Shown: positions 35,701 to 44,373 of the stretch, in pieces
Layout: each line of letters opens with the position of its first letter
Numbering within the stretch: position 1 is the first letter of the stretch
From: Evansella clarkii
GTDB taxonomy: Bacteria > Bacillota > Bacilli > Bacillales > Salisediminibacteriaceae
DNA: 64,000 bases
Direction: 5' to 3'
Assembly: GCF_002019695.1 (NCBI RefSeq)
Contig: NZ_KV917376.1
Location: 668,369-732,368 of the forward strand
Made by a program: the position numbers and the translations under genes
The notes under the pieces: model-generated
Told to the model about the DNA's origin: nothing
Database searches by the model: none
The model's input: only the letters and a program-made list of their open reading frames with translations

Positions 35701-36576
35701 TTAAAATAACAACCTATCTTTATAAAACTTCTTTAATTCTTCCTTTTCTCCTTTACTTATTTCTATACATGCCAATACTTCTTCTAAACACTCTTCCCAC
35801 GTAACCCAGGCAATCCTTTCAGCTAACTTTTCTAGAAACTCCTGCTTTTCTGGTTCTTTTACCCAATTATTAAACCGGGGAATATCCAGCGCCAAAGCTT
35901 CCGGCTCCTTCATATACTGCTCCATTTTAAAATAATAGAACCGTTCTCCTGGGTATTTTTTGTAGCGGGCCGGGGTTACAAGTACAAAATAAAAGTCTTC
36001 AACTTTATCTTTCTTTTTGGCTAAGCCGACATCTATACAGCGGGCTATTTGGTTACGGCTCGTGCAGTGGGTGGTGTCGCTCGATATATCTGAGGTGAAT
36101 TTGCATTCAAAGAAGACTTCTCTCTTATCTGCCTCTAGTACAGCATCGAATGTAGTCGGTCCTTCGATTGCTTTATCCAGTTCACTAATATCTCGCGCGT
36201 ATTTTACCGGGTGCTCACTAGCAGGTTTTATAAGTGATTCTTTTATTTCTTTGGAAGGTGAGACAGCTTGCTCGAGCATCACTTCATATTCCTTTTTTGA
36301 AGTACCCCAATCACTTCCAAACGCCTTATATAGCATGTTGTCCCATACTTGGTTTCCACCCTTATTTAGCGCAGCAAATGTAAGGAGAGTGAGGATGTTT
36401 TCATCTTTATGGATCTGCACTGCTTCTCGTACCTTTGATAAGTCCTTTGGCAGTTCTGTGTTGGCAGCATAAAAAGCTTTTTCCTTTTCCACCAGCTTCT
36501 CAATATAAAGCATTCTGCGATCCTTGTCTTTGGAATACAGCTTTCTGAGTTCTTCTCTATCAAATATAAGACTCAT
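35701..36576 (-). CDS. PD-(D/E)XK nuclease-like protein
   Basis: A 291-residue protein with the core TTFDAVLEADKREVFFECKF: Asp144 and E157-C-K159 fit the PD-(D/E)XK catalytic pattern, followed by a helix with SRNQIARCIDVGL. Basic and helical flanks resemble solitary restriction-type proteins. It lies upstream of the TerB/BrxD/BrxHI operon on the same strand and could be an accessory effector, but 346 bases and an Mrr remnant separate them. No exact family recognised. Confidence 0.7.
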   Translation of the reverse strand: MSLIFDREELRKLYSKDKDRRMLYIEKLVEKEKAFYAANTELPKDLSKVREAVQIHKDENILTLLTFAALNKGGNQVWDNMLYKAFGSDWGTSKKEYEVMLEQAVSPSKEIKESLIKPASEHPVKYARDISELDKAIEGPTTFDAVLEADKREVFFECKFTSDISSDTTHCTSRNQIARCIDVGLAKKKDKVEDFYFVLVTPARYKKYPGERFYYFKMEQYMKEPEALALDIPRFNNWVKEPEKQEFLEKLAERIAWVTWEECLEEVLACIEISKGEKEELKKFYKDRLLF

Positions 36577-36618
36577 AAGATCACTCCCTTTGCTTTCCTA
36601 ATATTCAATATAGAAATC

Positions 36619-36660
36619 AAAAAGTGCCTGCCCTCGTCTAATTGAACGAGCGACAAGCAC
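36619..36660 (-). terminator. Terminator of the DJ-1/PfpI gene
   Basis: On the minus strand GTGC...CTCGT, loop, ACGAG...GCAC and five T. It ends transcripts from 37266. Confidence 0.7.
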
Positions 36661-36693
36661 CCCAAACACTCTTTATAAAATCAAACTACTACT

Positions 36694-37266
36694 CTATTTA
36701 ACCCCCGCGGCCTTCTCCACTTTTAACAGCTTAAAGAATTCTCTCATGAATCCTGGGAGGTCTGGCCATGCGTGGCCGGATACGATGTTTCCGTCTACAT
36801 GGAGCAATTCGTCAATGTAGGTTGCGCCGGCTGCTTCTACTTCTGGGCGGCAGGCGTGGTAGGCGGTCATTTCCCGGCCTTGTATGTGTTCGCGGACTGT
36901 AGTGAGTACAAGCTGGCCGTGACAGATAACTCCCATTGGCTTGTCTTCTTTTAAGAAATGGGCTGCTATCTCCTGCACTTTTTCGTTCATGCGGATGTAT
37001 TCCGGCGCTCGTCCGCCTGGGATAATCAAGGCGTCGAAATCGGCAGGATCAATATCGTCCACGGAGGTGTGAGACTCAATTAAGTATGCCTGCTTTTCAG
37101 TGAATGTCTCCATTTCTAAGAAATCATGCACCACTGTCTGCAGCTTCTTTTTTGTTGGAGATGCAATTGTACAGTCGATGCCTTCCTCGATGCAGCGATA
37201 GTACGGATAGAATACTTCAAGTGCTTCAACAGCGTCCCCTGTTACGATTAAAACGTTTTTGCTCAT
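36694..37266 (-). CDS. DJ-1/PfpI family protein
   Basis: A 190-residue class I glutamine-amidotransferase-like protein with the nucleophile elbow GVICHGQLVL (Cys about 114) and PGGRAPEYIR, as in YhbO/PfpI-type proteins. Family members act as glyoxalase/deglycase-like stress enzymes; here the activity is inferred only. Monocistronic, with its own terminator. Confidence 0.88.
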   Translation of the reverse strand: MSKNVLIVTGDAVEALEVFYPYYRCIEEGIDCTIASPTKKKLQTVVHDFLEMETFTEKQAYLIESHTSVDDIDPADFDALIIPGGRAPEYIRMNEKVQEIAAHFLKEDKPMGVICHGQLVLTTVREHIQGREMTAYHACRPEVEAAGATYIDELLHVDGNIVSGHAWPDLPGFMREFFKLLKVEKAAGVK

Positions 37267-37651
37267 GTTACCTCACCTTTCCTTTCAGTATTTTAGTAAA
37301 TTACTATATTATCCCTTTGCCAGGCTTTCGCCAGCCGGGAATAATAAATACTGTGAAAGACTCCTTTGAGTAATGGTTCCATGATGGATGTATTCATTTC
37401 AGGTTTAAGAAAGTAACTAACACAATTTTTCTCAGTCCTGCATTTATTCCAGCTTCTGTTTAAATCCCCAATTGAGTATTCTATAAAATCTTCCATTTAC
37501 CTTCATGATTTTAATGAAAATCTTGTTTTTCCCCAAGTCAAAACCTGTCTGCTATTCTATAAATAACCGAACAAAAAAATAATTTAGGAAAAGAGAAACC
37601 TTTTACATATCCGGATCACTCTAATTAGTGAGAGGAGGGAGTGAGGGCGCG

Positions 37652-38194
37652 ATGAAACATGATATACAAACTGTGAAAAGGGCGATTAACGGAGACGCGG
37701 AAGCTTTTGAAGAGTTGCTTTTTAAAGAGGAGAAAATGCTGTATTACAAGGCTCTCTCTTATGTTGGCAAAAAAGAAGATGCACTGGATGCGATCCAGGA
37801 AACGGCATGCAATGCCTTTCTTGCGATAGGGAAATTACGAAATCCCGAGTATTTTTCCACCTGGCTGTTCCGGATCTTAATCCGGGAGTGCTACAGGCTG
37901 TTAAAAGAACGGGACCAGATGATGCCTTACGAGGAAAGTGAATTGCTGAAGCGATTAGACCGGAAGCAGGACGAAGAGACAGACTCCTTCCATTTGAGCG
38001 AGGCTTTATCAAGGCTGAATTCAACTTATCAAATTTGCCTCATCTTATTTTACTATCACGACCTGACTGTTAAAGACATTGCCGAGGTGACGGATAAGCC
38101 GGTAAGCACAGTGAAGACGAATTTACGCAGAGCGAGGAAAAAATTGAAAAGTGAGTTAGAAAGGAGTTATCAGTTAAATGAAAAAGTCACATGA
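37652..38194 (+). CDS. ECF-type RNA polymerase sigma factor
   Basis: The 180-residue protein has region 2 (AFEELLFKEEKMLYYKALSY, DALDAIQETACNAFLAIGKL) and region 4 (LSRLNSTYQICLILFYYHDL, VKDIAEVTDKPVSTVKTNLR). It lacks regions 1.1 and 3, as ECF factors do. The ATG at 37652 is preferred over 37628 by family alignment. It is followed by and overlaps (17 bases) the DUF4179 anti-sigma gene, so the pair is translationally coupled and probably autoregulated. Confidence 0.9.
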   Translation: MKHDIQTVKRAINGDAEAFEELLFKEEKMLYYKALSYVGKKEDALDAIQETACNAFLAIGKLRNPEYFSTWLFRILIRECYRLLKERDQMMPYEESELLKRLDRKQDEETDSFHLSEALSRLNSTYQICLILFYYHDLTVKDIAEVTDKPVSTVKTNLRRARKKLKSELERSYQLNEKVT

Positions 38195-39257
38195 TTCTTT
38201 CGAGGAATTTCCGCAAGACGACGTTCGTTCAGCCATTCGTTCGGGAATCGTTCAGGCTAAAGAGCAGGCTGAACCGCCCCGTTACAGAGTAGCTAATTGG
38301 AAAAGAAAGATTACCTATGGTTTGTGCAGTGCGGCAGCTGTTTTTGGATTATTGGTTGGCTCCTCTTATTTTTCTCCAGCTTTGGCAAGCAGTCTGTCCC
38401 AAATTCCGATTATTGGTTCTGTGTTCGGGAATTCTGATCTGATCAGTTTGCAGCAGGCGCAAAAAAGCGGGTTAACGAGTGAAATTGGCGAAACACAGAC
38501 AGTTGACGGAATATCCGTTACTCTTGATGAGATTTTATATGACCAGAATAATATCACAATTGGCCTTGTCATTGAATCTGATAAGGAGCTCGAAGACTTT
38601 TATTTTGGCGCAGGAATGGATTTTACGATTAATGGGAAAAACCCTTCTGGCTCCACTGGCAGTTACGGCGAAGAGAATCTGTCGGAAACAACCCGGACTG
38701 CCATACAGGAAATCAATGTTACCGAGGAGATGCCTGAAGAATTCGAGCTTGGATTGATGCTTCAGGGGCAAAAAGGAGAAACATGGTATTTCTCCACTCC
38801 GGTGGAACAAATCACCGATATTCATAAAATTTCTGTCCAGCACACTCAGACAGTTGATGGGCTGACCATTACGGTACCAGAGATGTCCATCAGCGAAACA
38901 GGTGTAAGTATCGCCTATGAGAGTGTTGAAGAAGAAACAGATTTTGACCTGAGCCGGGGAGGAAACATTGAATTCCACGTAGTGGACCAGAACGGAAATG
39001 AAATAACCGGCCGCTCCGGGGGAGCATCCGGGGAAAGAGTGAAGGACAAAATAGAGTTCAGGAGCAGCAAGCAGTTTGATCCCCTTGATTCCAGTGTAAG
39101 AGAGCTCACCATCACTCCTTATTTAGTCATTCCGTCCGGCGGAGGAGGAGTGGAAATTGACGAAAACGGCAAGGAAACAGAACTGGAATTTAAAGGTCAT
39201 TTAATAAAACCGGTGGAGTTTGATTCTTTTAAAGTGAGGGTGCCTCAAATAGATTGA
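38178..39257 (+). CDS. DUF4179-type transmembrane anti-sigma factor
   Basis: A 359-residue protein: short cytoplasmic part that should hold the sigma factor (1-50), one membrane helix (about 51-70, ITYGLCSAAAVFGLLVGSSY), the DUF4179 start SPALASSLSQIPIIGSVF, and two extracytoplasmic beta domains. Its last 66 codons are duplicated at 40172-40370. The signal sensed outside is unknown. Confidence 0.85.
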   Translation: MKKSHDSFEEFPQDDVRSAIRSGIVQAKEQAEPPRYRVANWKRKITYGLCSAAAVFGLLVGSSYFSPALASSLSQIPIIGSVFGNSDLISLQQAQKSGLTSEIGETQTVDGISVTLDEILYDQNNITIGLVIESDKELEDFYFGAGMDFTINGKNPSGSTGSYGEENLSETTRTAIQEINVTEEMPEEFELGLMLQGQKGETWYFSTPVEQITDIHKISVQHTQTVDGLTITVPEMSISETGVSIAYESVEEETDFDLSRGGNIEFHVVDQNGNEITGRSGGASGERVKDKIEFRSSKQFDPLDSSVRELTITPYLVIPSGGGGVEIDENGKETELEFKGHLIKPVEFDSFKVRVPQID

Positions 39258-39465
39258 TTGTTAGAAATCGCGGATATTAATTCTGTTCTGTTCAGTTATT
39301 AACCTGCACACCAAAAAGAAGAATATCTTACTGGGAATAAGAAAATCCTGCTTAATTAATTTAAATCCCATTTTATGGACATTTACAATCATATTTATCA
39401 GCAAATCAAGTTTTCAATTTTTTTCCTTTTACGATAGTCTAAGGTTACGGAATAAAATTATTTGG

Positions 39466-39506
39466 CAGCTAAGTTTTTTACTAGTATAAAACTTAGCTGT
39501 TTTTTT
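39466..39506 (+). terminator. Terminator of the sigma/anti-sigma operon
   Basis: CAGCTAAGTTTT (39466-39477) pairs with AAAACTTAGCTG (39488-39499), then seven T. The rest of 39258-39570 has no ORF. Confidence 0.88.
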
Positions 39507-39570
39507 GTGTGTAAACACTAATGAGTGGATCTCTCTTTAGGAGAATACTACTGAAGAAAGGAGTTAAGCC

Positions 39571-40152
39571 GTGAAAAAGGAAAATGTAATAATACTTATA
39601 AGTTTTTTATTGATTATCAGCTTAGTTTTTAATTACCAATATTTGAAGACACACCAGGATGAAAAAAGACAATTTGATATTTTTAGTAACATATTTGTCC
39701 AGCAATTACATCAAACGATTCTTCATACTCAGACACTCGTTAATGATGATGCAGTTGATGAAGTGTTCGTTAATCGTCTCATGAACTTAAAATCAGATCT
39801 TGATACCCTTGAGGTACTTGTGGATGCTTCTACTTATATTAAAGACTTTTCGGGAGGTTTATCTAATTTTTCAAGGATTTCCCACTTACTCACCAATGGG
39901 CATAGTGACTATGGTATAAGGCCGTTTCACGAAGAACATCAACTGACTCCTCCGGAAGAAAAATTTCTGCGTGAACTTCTGGAGATAATGGAAGAAACCC
40001 ATGCCCAATTAACCGTACCTGAAAATCCATATAGGTTTAATTCCGAGCTTAATCATTATCACTTCAACAATATATTATCTGAAAATATTTTTGGTTACTC
40101 AGCTTATAACAGATTTAACTCCATCATCGAAAGTTACGCATCAGAAGATTAA
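39571..40152 (+). CDS. Membrane-anchored protein of unknown function
   Basis: The 193-residue product has one N-terminal membrane helix (about 5-25) and a mostly helical exterior part (QQLHQTILHTQTLVND, EEKFLRELLEIMEETHAQL). Translation starts at GTG 39571, with AAGGAGTTAAGCC before it. It lies between the intact anti-sigma gene and a duplicated piece of its 3' end, so it arrived with, or was framed by, a duplication. No family recognised. Confidence 0.7.
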   Translation: MKKENVIILISFLLIISLVFNYQYLKTHQDEKRQFDIFSNIFVQQLHQTILHTQTLVNDDAVDEVFVNRLMNLKSDLDTLEVLVDASTYIKDFSGGLSNFSRISHLLTNGHSDYGIRPFHEEHQLTPPEEKFLRELLEIMEETHAQLTVPENPYRFNSELNHYHFNNILSENIFGYSAYNRFNSIIESYASED

Positions 40153-40171
40153 TAATATATCCCAAGTCACC

Positions 40172-40370
40172 AGAGTTCAGGAGCAGCAAGCAGTTTGATC
40201 CCCTTGATTCCAGTGTAAGAGAGCTCACTATCACTCCTTATTTAGTCATTCCGTCCGGCGGTGGAGGAGTGGAAATTGACGAAAACGGCAAGGAAACAGA
40301 GCTGGATTCTAAAGGGCATTTAATAAAACCGGTGGAGTTTGATTCGTTTAAAGTGAGGGTCCCCCGATAA
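40172..40370 (+). pseudogene. Duplicated 3' fragment of the anti-sigma gene
   Basis: About 199 bases match 39054-39257 with few differences. The frame stays open (SSKQFDPLDSSVRELTITPY ... FKVRVPR, stop) but has no start codon or ribosome binding site. Differences include DSK for EFK and a changed last codon. An unpaired hairpin AGGCTGTTGA/TCAACAGCCT follows at 40386-40413. Confidence 0.88.
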
Positions 40371-40548
40371 GTTTATATAGCGCTCAGGCTGTTGAGTAAG
40401 TCTTCTCAACAGCCTAATGCGTGGGTAACATCATGTGTTACTCTACGCCACCCTTTCTGGAGTATCTGTAAGTAGTGTCTGCCTGATTGTAGGTCTTATC
40501 ACGTACGAGTTGAGAAAGAGCAAAAGTCAGAAAAAAGAAGGTGCGAAC

Positions 40549-40764
40549 TTAACTAAACATTCTATCTAGTTGAATTAGTATAAAAGTAAATGGCCAGACC
40601 ACTAAAGATATTTTAACTATAATTAAAATTAGATTTTCTGTTTGCGATAACTTATTTGAAGCGCTTTTCTTCTTGTTATTAAGAATTTTATATAGATAAA
40701 CTGAAGATCCAAATAGACCTAAAAATGCGAGCGCTTGAAGAAAGTTTAAAACTGTGATAATCAT
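40549..40764 (-). CDS. Small two-span membrane protein
   Basis: A 71-residue product with two membrane helices (about 4-22 and 44-63) joined by a basic loop (NNKKKSASNK). The ATG at 40764 follows AGGTAGGGAG; the codon at 40782 is a weaker choice. No family recognised. Confidence 0.5.
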   Translation of the reverse strand: MIITVLNFLQALAFLGLFGSSVYLYKILNNKKKSASNKLSQTENLILIIVKISLVVWPFTFILIQLDRMFS

Positions 40765-40820
40765 TTTCTCCCTACCTCTCATTCATTTAAAAAACAGAAG
40801 AATTATTTTTTATTGATAAT

Positions 40821-41200
40821 TTATCGGCACACCAACCACTCTTTTAATATAGGGTTCACTATTCGTAGAGTCAAACAATCTAATAGGAATTTCTCGATTA
40901 TAAGACAATGATAACTACAGGGAGAATAGAGGTCATCCAGCTTAAACTGTTGCCCAATTCCTTGATCTATCGCGTCTCCAATTTCATTTAAAGCTCCCTG
41001 CCCAATATTAGCAGCATCTTCCAAGCACCGCTGGAGAGTGCTAGATTGTATTAAAAATTCACCTTCTTCCAGACTAATTTCTTCGTTTCATTTAGCATAT
41101 GTGCCAAGGAATAATTTTCTTCCTTTTCAGCAGTTGTATAGTCTGAATACCGATAATTACGGGCAGCCTTTACCCAGTTCCCCCATTACTACAGATAAAT
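40821..41200 (-). pseudogene. Decayed gene, family not recognised
   Basis: Two out-of-frame pieces look protein-coding: WVKAARNYRYSDYTTAEKEE (about 41190-41085) and LEEGEFLIQSSTLQRCLEDA, ANIGQGALNEIGDAIDQGIG (about 41080-40950). They fit one gene with a frameshift near 41080. There is no ribosome binding site for the internal ATG at 41024. Confidence 0.35.
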
Positions 41201-41433
41201 TTATTATCTCCCCTTATTACTGTTAAGTTATCATTTCCCGTTCAGTAACTCTGCTCATTACTTTAATAAAAAATACGTGGCCAAGGCTGAAATCTTGAGC
41301 AAATACGCTCCTTAGCGGCTCAAGTATTGTGGTATAATCAATTCTGATAATCCTTAGAATGATTGCTGCTCCTCTTTGTTTATTCAATATTTTTTGTATA
41401 GCAAGATTAAACTTGATAATTGTGGAGGACATT

Positions 41434-42287
41434 ATGGAAAATGAGTTGCAGTATTTAGGAGAAATGATTTTAAAAAAGAAACACGATATTGCTAAGGTAG
41501 TACACGAAGACAGAATGTCCGGGGTTCCATTGACTCAAACCGAGAATGAGGACTTCAGGAAGATAGAGCCGCTAATATTGAAAAGTTCGTGCAGAACTTA
41601 TTGCTTTATTTGGGCAAGCATTAATCGACTACAAGGATAGAGAAAAGGCTGTTGAAAGTGTAAGAAGCTGGGCTGCAGAAAATGGGGAATACTTTTTCAA
41701 TATGGGTACTTCCCTAAATGAAGCTTTAAAAGATACAAGCTTTTACAGAGAATACATATGGAAATCAATTAAAGAAGAGGCAACAAAAGAGAATATGTCA
41801 GCCGACACGGTGTTTGAAGTGATAGCCATTATTGATCCGCTCTTAGATAAAGCTGTATATCATTTTAGCCTTACGTATGTGGAAGCATTTCAGAAGTCTC
41901 TCGAAAATACACGTGCTGCTATTCTGGAGTTATCGGTGCCTGTTGTTCCACTACAGCCAGGCGTTGGTGTATTGCCATTAATAGGGAACATTGATGCAGA
42001 AAGAGCGAACCTGTTACTGGAAGAAACACTAAGACAGGCAGAGAAGCTAAGGCTGACACACCTTATTATCTATTTCAGGAGTATTAACTGTAGATACAAT
42101 GGTAGCAAATGAACTGTTGAAGGTTATAAGCACATTATCTTTAATCGGTGTTGAAGCAATTATTACTGGTATCCGTCCGGAAGTAGCTCAAACGATAGTA
42201 GCCCTGGGATTCAATTTGAAGGAGTTAACAGTTAAAGGAAATCTCCACCAGGCTTTAAATGAAATAAATTTACTAAATACTAACTAA
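41434..42287 (+). pseudogene. RsbR-type STAS-domain stressosome protein, two frameshifts
   Basis: GTGGAGGACATT precedes ATG 41434. The start matches RsbR paralogues (MENELQYLGEMILKKKHDIA), then the frame slips at about 41568; a middle frame encodes FYREYIWKSIKEEATKEN and PVVPLQPGVGVLPLIGNIDA; a second slip at about 42080 (TTCAGG for TTCTCAGG, two bases lost) separates the STAS end VANELLKVISTLSLIGVEAI. With both repaired it would be a full-length RsbR co-antagonist of the stressosome. A terminator follows. Confidence 0.85.
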
Positions 42288-42303
42288 TCATCCGAAACAA
42301 AAA

Positions 42304-42327
42304 CCATCATTTATTTTGATGGTTTTT
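42304..42327 (+). terminator. Rho-independent terminator
   Basis: CCATCA, loop, TGATGG and a T-run, 17 bases after the STAS pseudogene. Confidence 0.8.
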
Positions 42328-42348
42328 GTTTGTGTGCCAGGCAGGTAA

Positions 42349-42795
42349 TTACAGCAATCCCCAAAAGTCAGTCATAATCATAGAAATTATTACGGCGAAC
42401 CCGAACCCCAATTCGCTTAATGTGACTATATAGGCTCTTTTGTTTTCAGCATACTTCCATTCCATGAAAGCTTTTAATCCTTCTGTTGCAACCATAAAAA
42501 CTATAAATAGGTAAAACGGGTGCAGCCAGGTGTACCAACCAGGTTCACTATCTGACACTATAGCTCTTCCCGAGAGAATAATGAACAGTAAAAGAACCAA
42601 TGGAACAAATATAATCCGAATCGTCCAGTCGATTTTCTCATGCTTCTTATTCACATGGTCATATGAAAAAAATCCCCGCTTTTTCTCCACCTTCAGCCAT
42701 CTTCTCATCAGCGCGCCAAAGGAATTCAAAATAATTACAAGTATAGCCATTAGAAAAATAAACCTAAACCAAAAATCCAGCCCCGGTCCTCCCAT
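42349..42795 (-). CDS. DUF4181 family membrane protein (paralogue 1)
   Basis: A 148-residue, four-span membrane protein with the DUF4181 signature WLKVEKKRGFFSYDHVNKKH followed by EKIDWTIRIIF. The ATG at 42795 gives MGGPGLDF, matching its neighbour; AAAGGAGAGGGTGGG stands before it. Function unknown. About 70 percent identical by eye to the next gene upstream (42960-43403), so the two are a tandem duplicate. Confidence 0.8.
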   Translation of the reverse strand: MGGPGLDFWFRFIFLMAILVIILNSFGALMRRWLKVEKKRGFFSYDHVNKKHEKIDWTIRIIFVPLVLLLFIILSGRAIVSDSEPGWYTWLHPFYLFIVFMVATEGLKAFMEWKYAENKRAYIVTLSELGFGFAVIISMIMTDFWGLL

Positions 42796-42959
42796 GTTCC
42801 CACCCTCTCCTTTTACCATATTATTCCTGTATTAAGAATTCACCACGGATATGGAAGAATCCTCCTTCACTGGTACAAACGAAAGTATAGGGAAGATTCC
42901 CTTAAGCCTCACGACAGAGTCCTCACAGGGATACTATTATCCTAATGAGGGCTCTGTTA

Positions 42960-43403
42960 TCAGAACAATCCCCAGAAATCGGTCATAAACATAGAAACTA
43001 TTAAAATTATTCCGAATCCCAATTCACTTAATGTGACTATATAAGCTCTTTTGTTTTCAGCATATTTCCATTCCATGAAGGCCCTTAGACATTCCGTTAC
43101 AATAATTAACCCAAACAATAAATAGGACGGGTGAAACCACATGTACCATCCGGTTTCACCATCTTCTACCTGGCCTCTTCCAGAGAGTATGAGCAGGAAA
43201 AAAATCAAAACAACAAATATAATCCGGATTGTCCAGTCGATTTTTCCATGTTTTTTATTCACATGGTATTGCGAAAAAAATCCCTGCCTCTTCTCCACTT
43301 TCAGCCAGTTTCTCATCAGTGCGCTAAAGGAATATATTAGTATTACAATAATAGCCATTAAAAAAATTAACTTAAACCAAAAATCCAGCCCTACTTCATA
43401 CAC
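42960..43403 (-). CDS. DUF4181 family membrane protein (paralogue 2)
   Basis: Same family and layout as paralogue 1: LDFWFKLIFLMAIIVILIYS, WLKVEKRQGFFSQYHVNKKH, ending FMTDFWGLF. Alignment with paralogue 1 supports GTG 43403 as start (VYEVGLDF) with AAGGGAG ten bases upstream, rather than the TTG at 43433. No obvious decay. Confidence 0.75.
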   Translation of the reverse strand: MYEVGLDFWFKLIFLMAIIVILIYSFSALMRNWLKVEKRQGFFSQYHVNKKHGKIDWTIRIIFVVLIFFLLILSGRGQVEDGETGWYMWFHPSYLLFGLIIVTECLRAFMEWKYAENKRAYIVTLSELGFGIILIVSMFMTDFWGLF

Positions 43404-43535
43404 TATGTTTCCGCTCCCTTCTCCCGTTTCCAAATTATGCCTATATATATATAATTCACCAAGGTTACGAAAAATCCTGTTTCACTGGCAGGGTTTGATT
43501 TTTCTCCAATAGATTACTTGGTTTATCCAATATAA

Positions 43536-44003
43536 TCAGTTTTTGCTATCCACATTAATCACAGCCGATTCTCCATGTGTGTGAACCGCCTGTATAACGG
43601 CGGCTATTTTTACTATCATAAAATATAATCTTCTTTCAGAATAAGAGAATCTAAAACCCAAAAAAACAGCTGCGTTGTATATTGCCATTTTTAATAATTC
43701 TAAAAGGAATGATACATCTAATACCGTAGAACTGGAAAAAAGCACAATGGAAACAATGATGGAGCCAAGGTAAGCAATAATAATATATATACACAGATAC
43801 TTGACAGAGAACTGTTTTGGCTATCTCCGCAGCGCAATTTGCGTCGGCAAAGCAAAAACAAAAAATAGGATAAAATAAATAGTGGTTACCACTATTAACC
43901 CTATGAAGTGAAAGTGGGGGAACCAGAAAATAAAGTAATACAAACTTGCAAGTAATGATGAGCCCAGCAGGCAAAGGAACATAAGACCAATAATACAAAA
44001 CAC
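43536..44003 (-). pseudogene. Polytopic membrane protein with in-frame amber codon
   Basis: One continuous frame of 155 codons is interrupted only by TAG at 43821-43823 (PTQIALRR, stop, PKQFSVKYL). It has four membrane helices (LMFLCLLGSSLLASLYYFIF, IGLIVVTTIYFILFFVFA, YIIIAYLGSIIVSIVLFS, a last one near AIYNAAVFLGF). The rest is intact, so the mutation is recent or an error. Family not recognised; it resembles small DUF proteins of Bacilli next to DUF4181. Confidence 0.6.
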
Positions 44004-44104
44004 CCCCTATGGTGCCAGTTTAACTTAAATAATAGAGCGTCGGAAAGTTCCTCCAGGCTTTGATTTGCTATAATGGCCACTATGTAAATACAGGAGCGTG
44101 ACAT

Positions 44105-44218
44105 ATGGAAAATAACGTTTTTGAAGAGATGGCCAAAAGATATGATACAGAAGAAAGAATCAAACTGGCTCAAGTGATTGTTAAGGAATTAAGGCCGGGA
44201 ATAGAAAACAGCAAGTAA
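44105..44218 (+). pseudogene. N-terminal fragment of a class I methyltransferase
   Basis: CAGGAGCGTGACAT precedes an ATG opening a 37-codon frame (MENNVFEEMAKRYDTEERIK, AQVIVKELRPG, ending NSK). This is the start of a SAM-dependent methyltransferase of the kind beginning MNxxFExMAxxYDTxER; the SAM-binding part is missing. A related fragment lies at 56040-56147. It could also be a real small gene. Confidence 0.5.
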
Positions 44219-44283
44219 TCTCGATTGAAAAACAAGTTGTTATAAACGCAATTTACTATTTGCCTTCGGTGATTTCTAAAGAA

Positions 44284-44323
44284 AAGGCTTGCCAGCTGAC
44301 AACCGTTTTGGCAAGCCTTATTT
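44284..44323. terminator. Bidirectional terminator
   Basis: AAGGCTTGCCA (44284-44294) pairs with TGGCAAGCCTT (44309-44319), with T/A runs on both sides. It ends the MFS operon on the minus strand. Confidence 0.75.
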
Positions 44324-44373
44324 TCGTTTTCTTCCATCTTTAGTGATGCTTTATTAAATGAGTTGCCCAGCTC

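Noticed and set aside
37293-37496. 67-codon minus-strand ORF
   Set aside because: No recognisable domain and only a poorly spaced AAGGTAA before the ATG. The region 37267-37651 otherwise shows only the sigma-gene promoter area.
40430-40566. Short plus-strand frame with one hydrophobic helix
   Set aside because: It starts at an unsupported GTG, has no ribosome binding site and overlaps the opposite-strand small gene.
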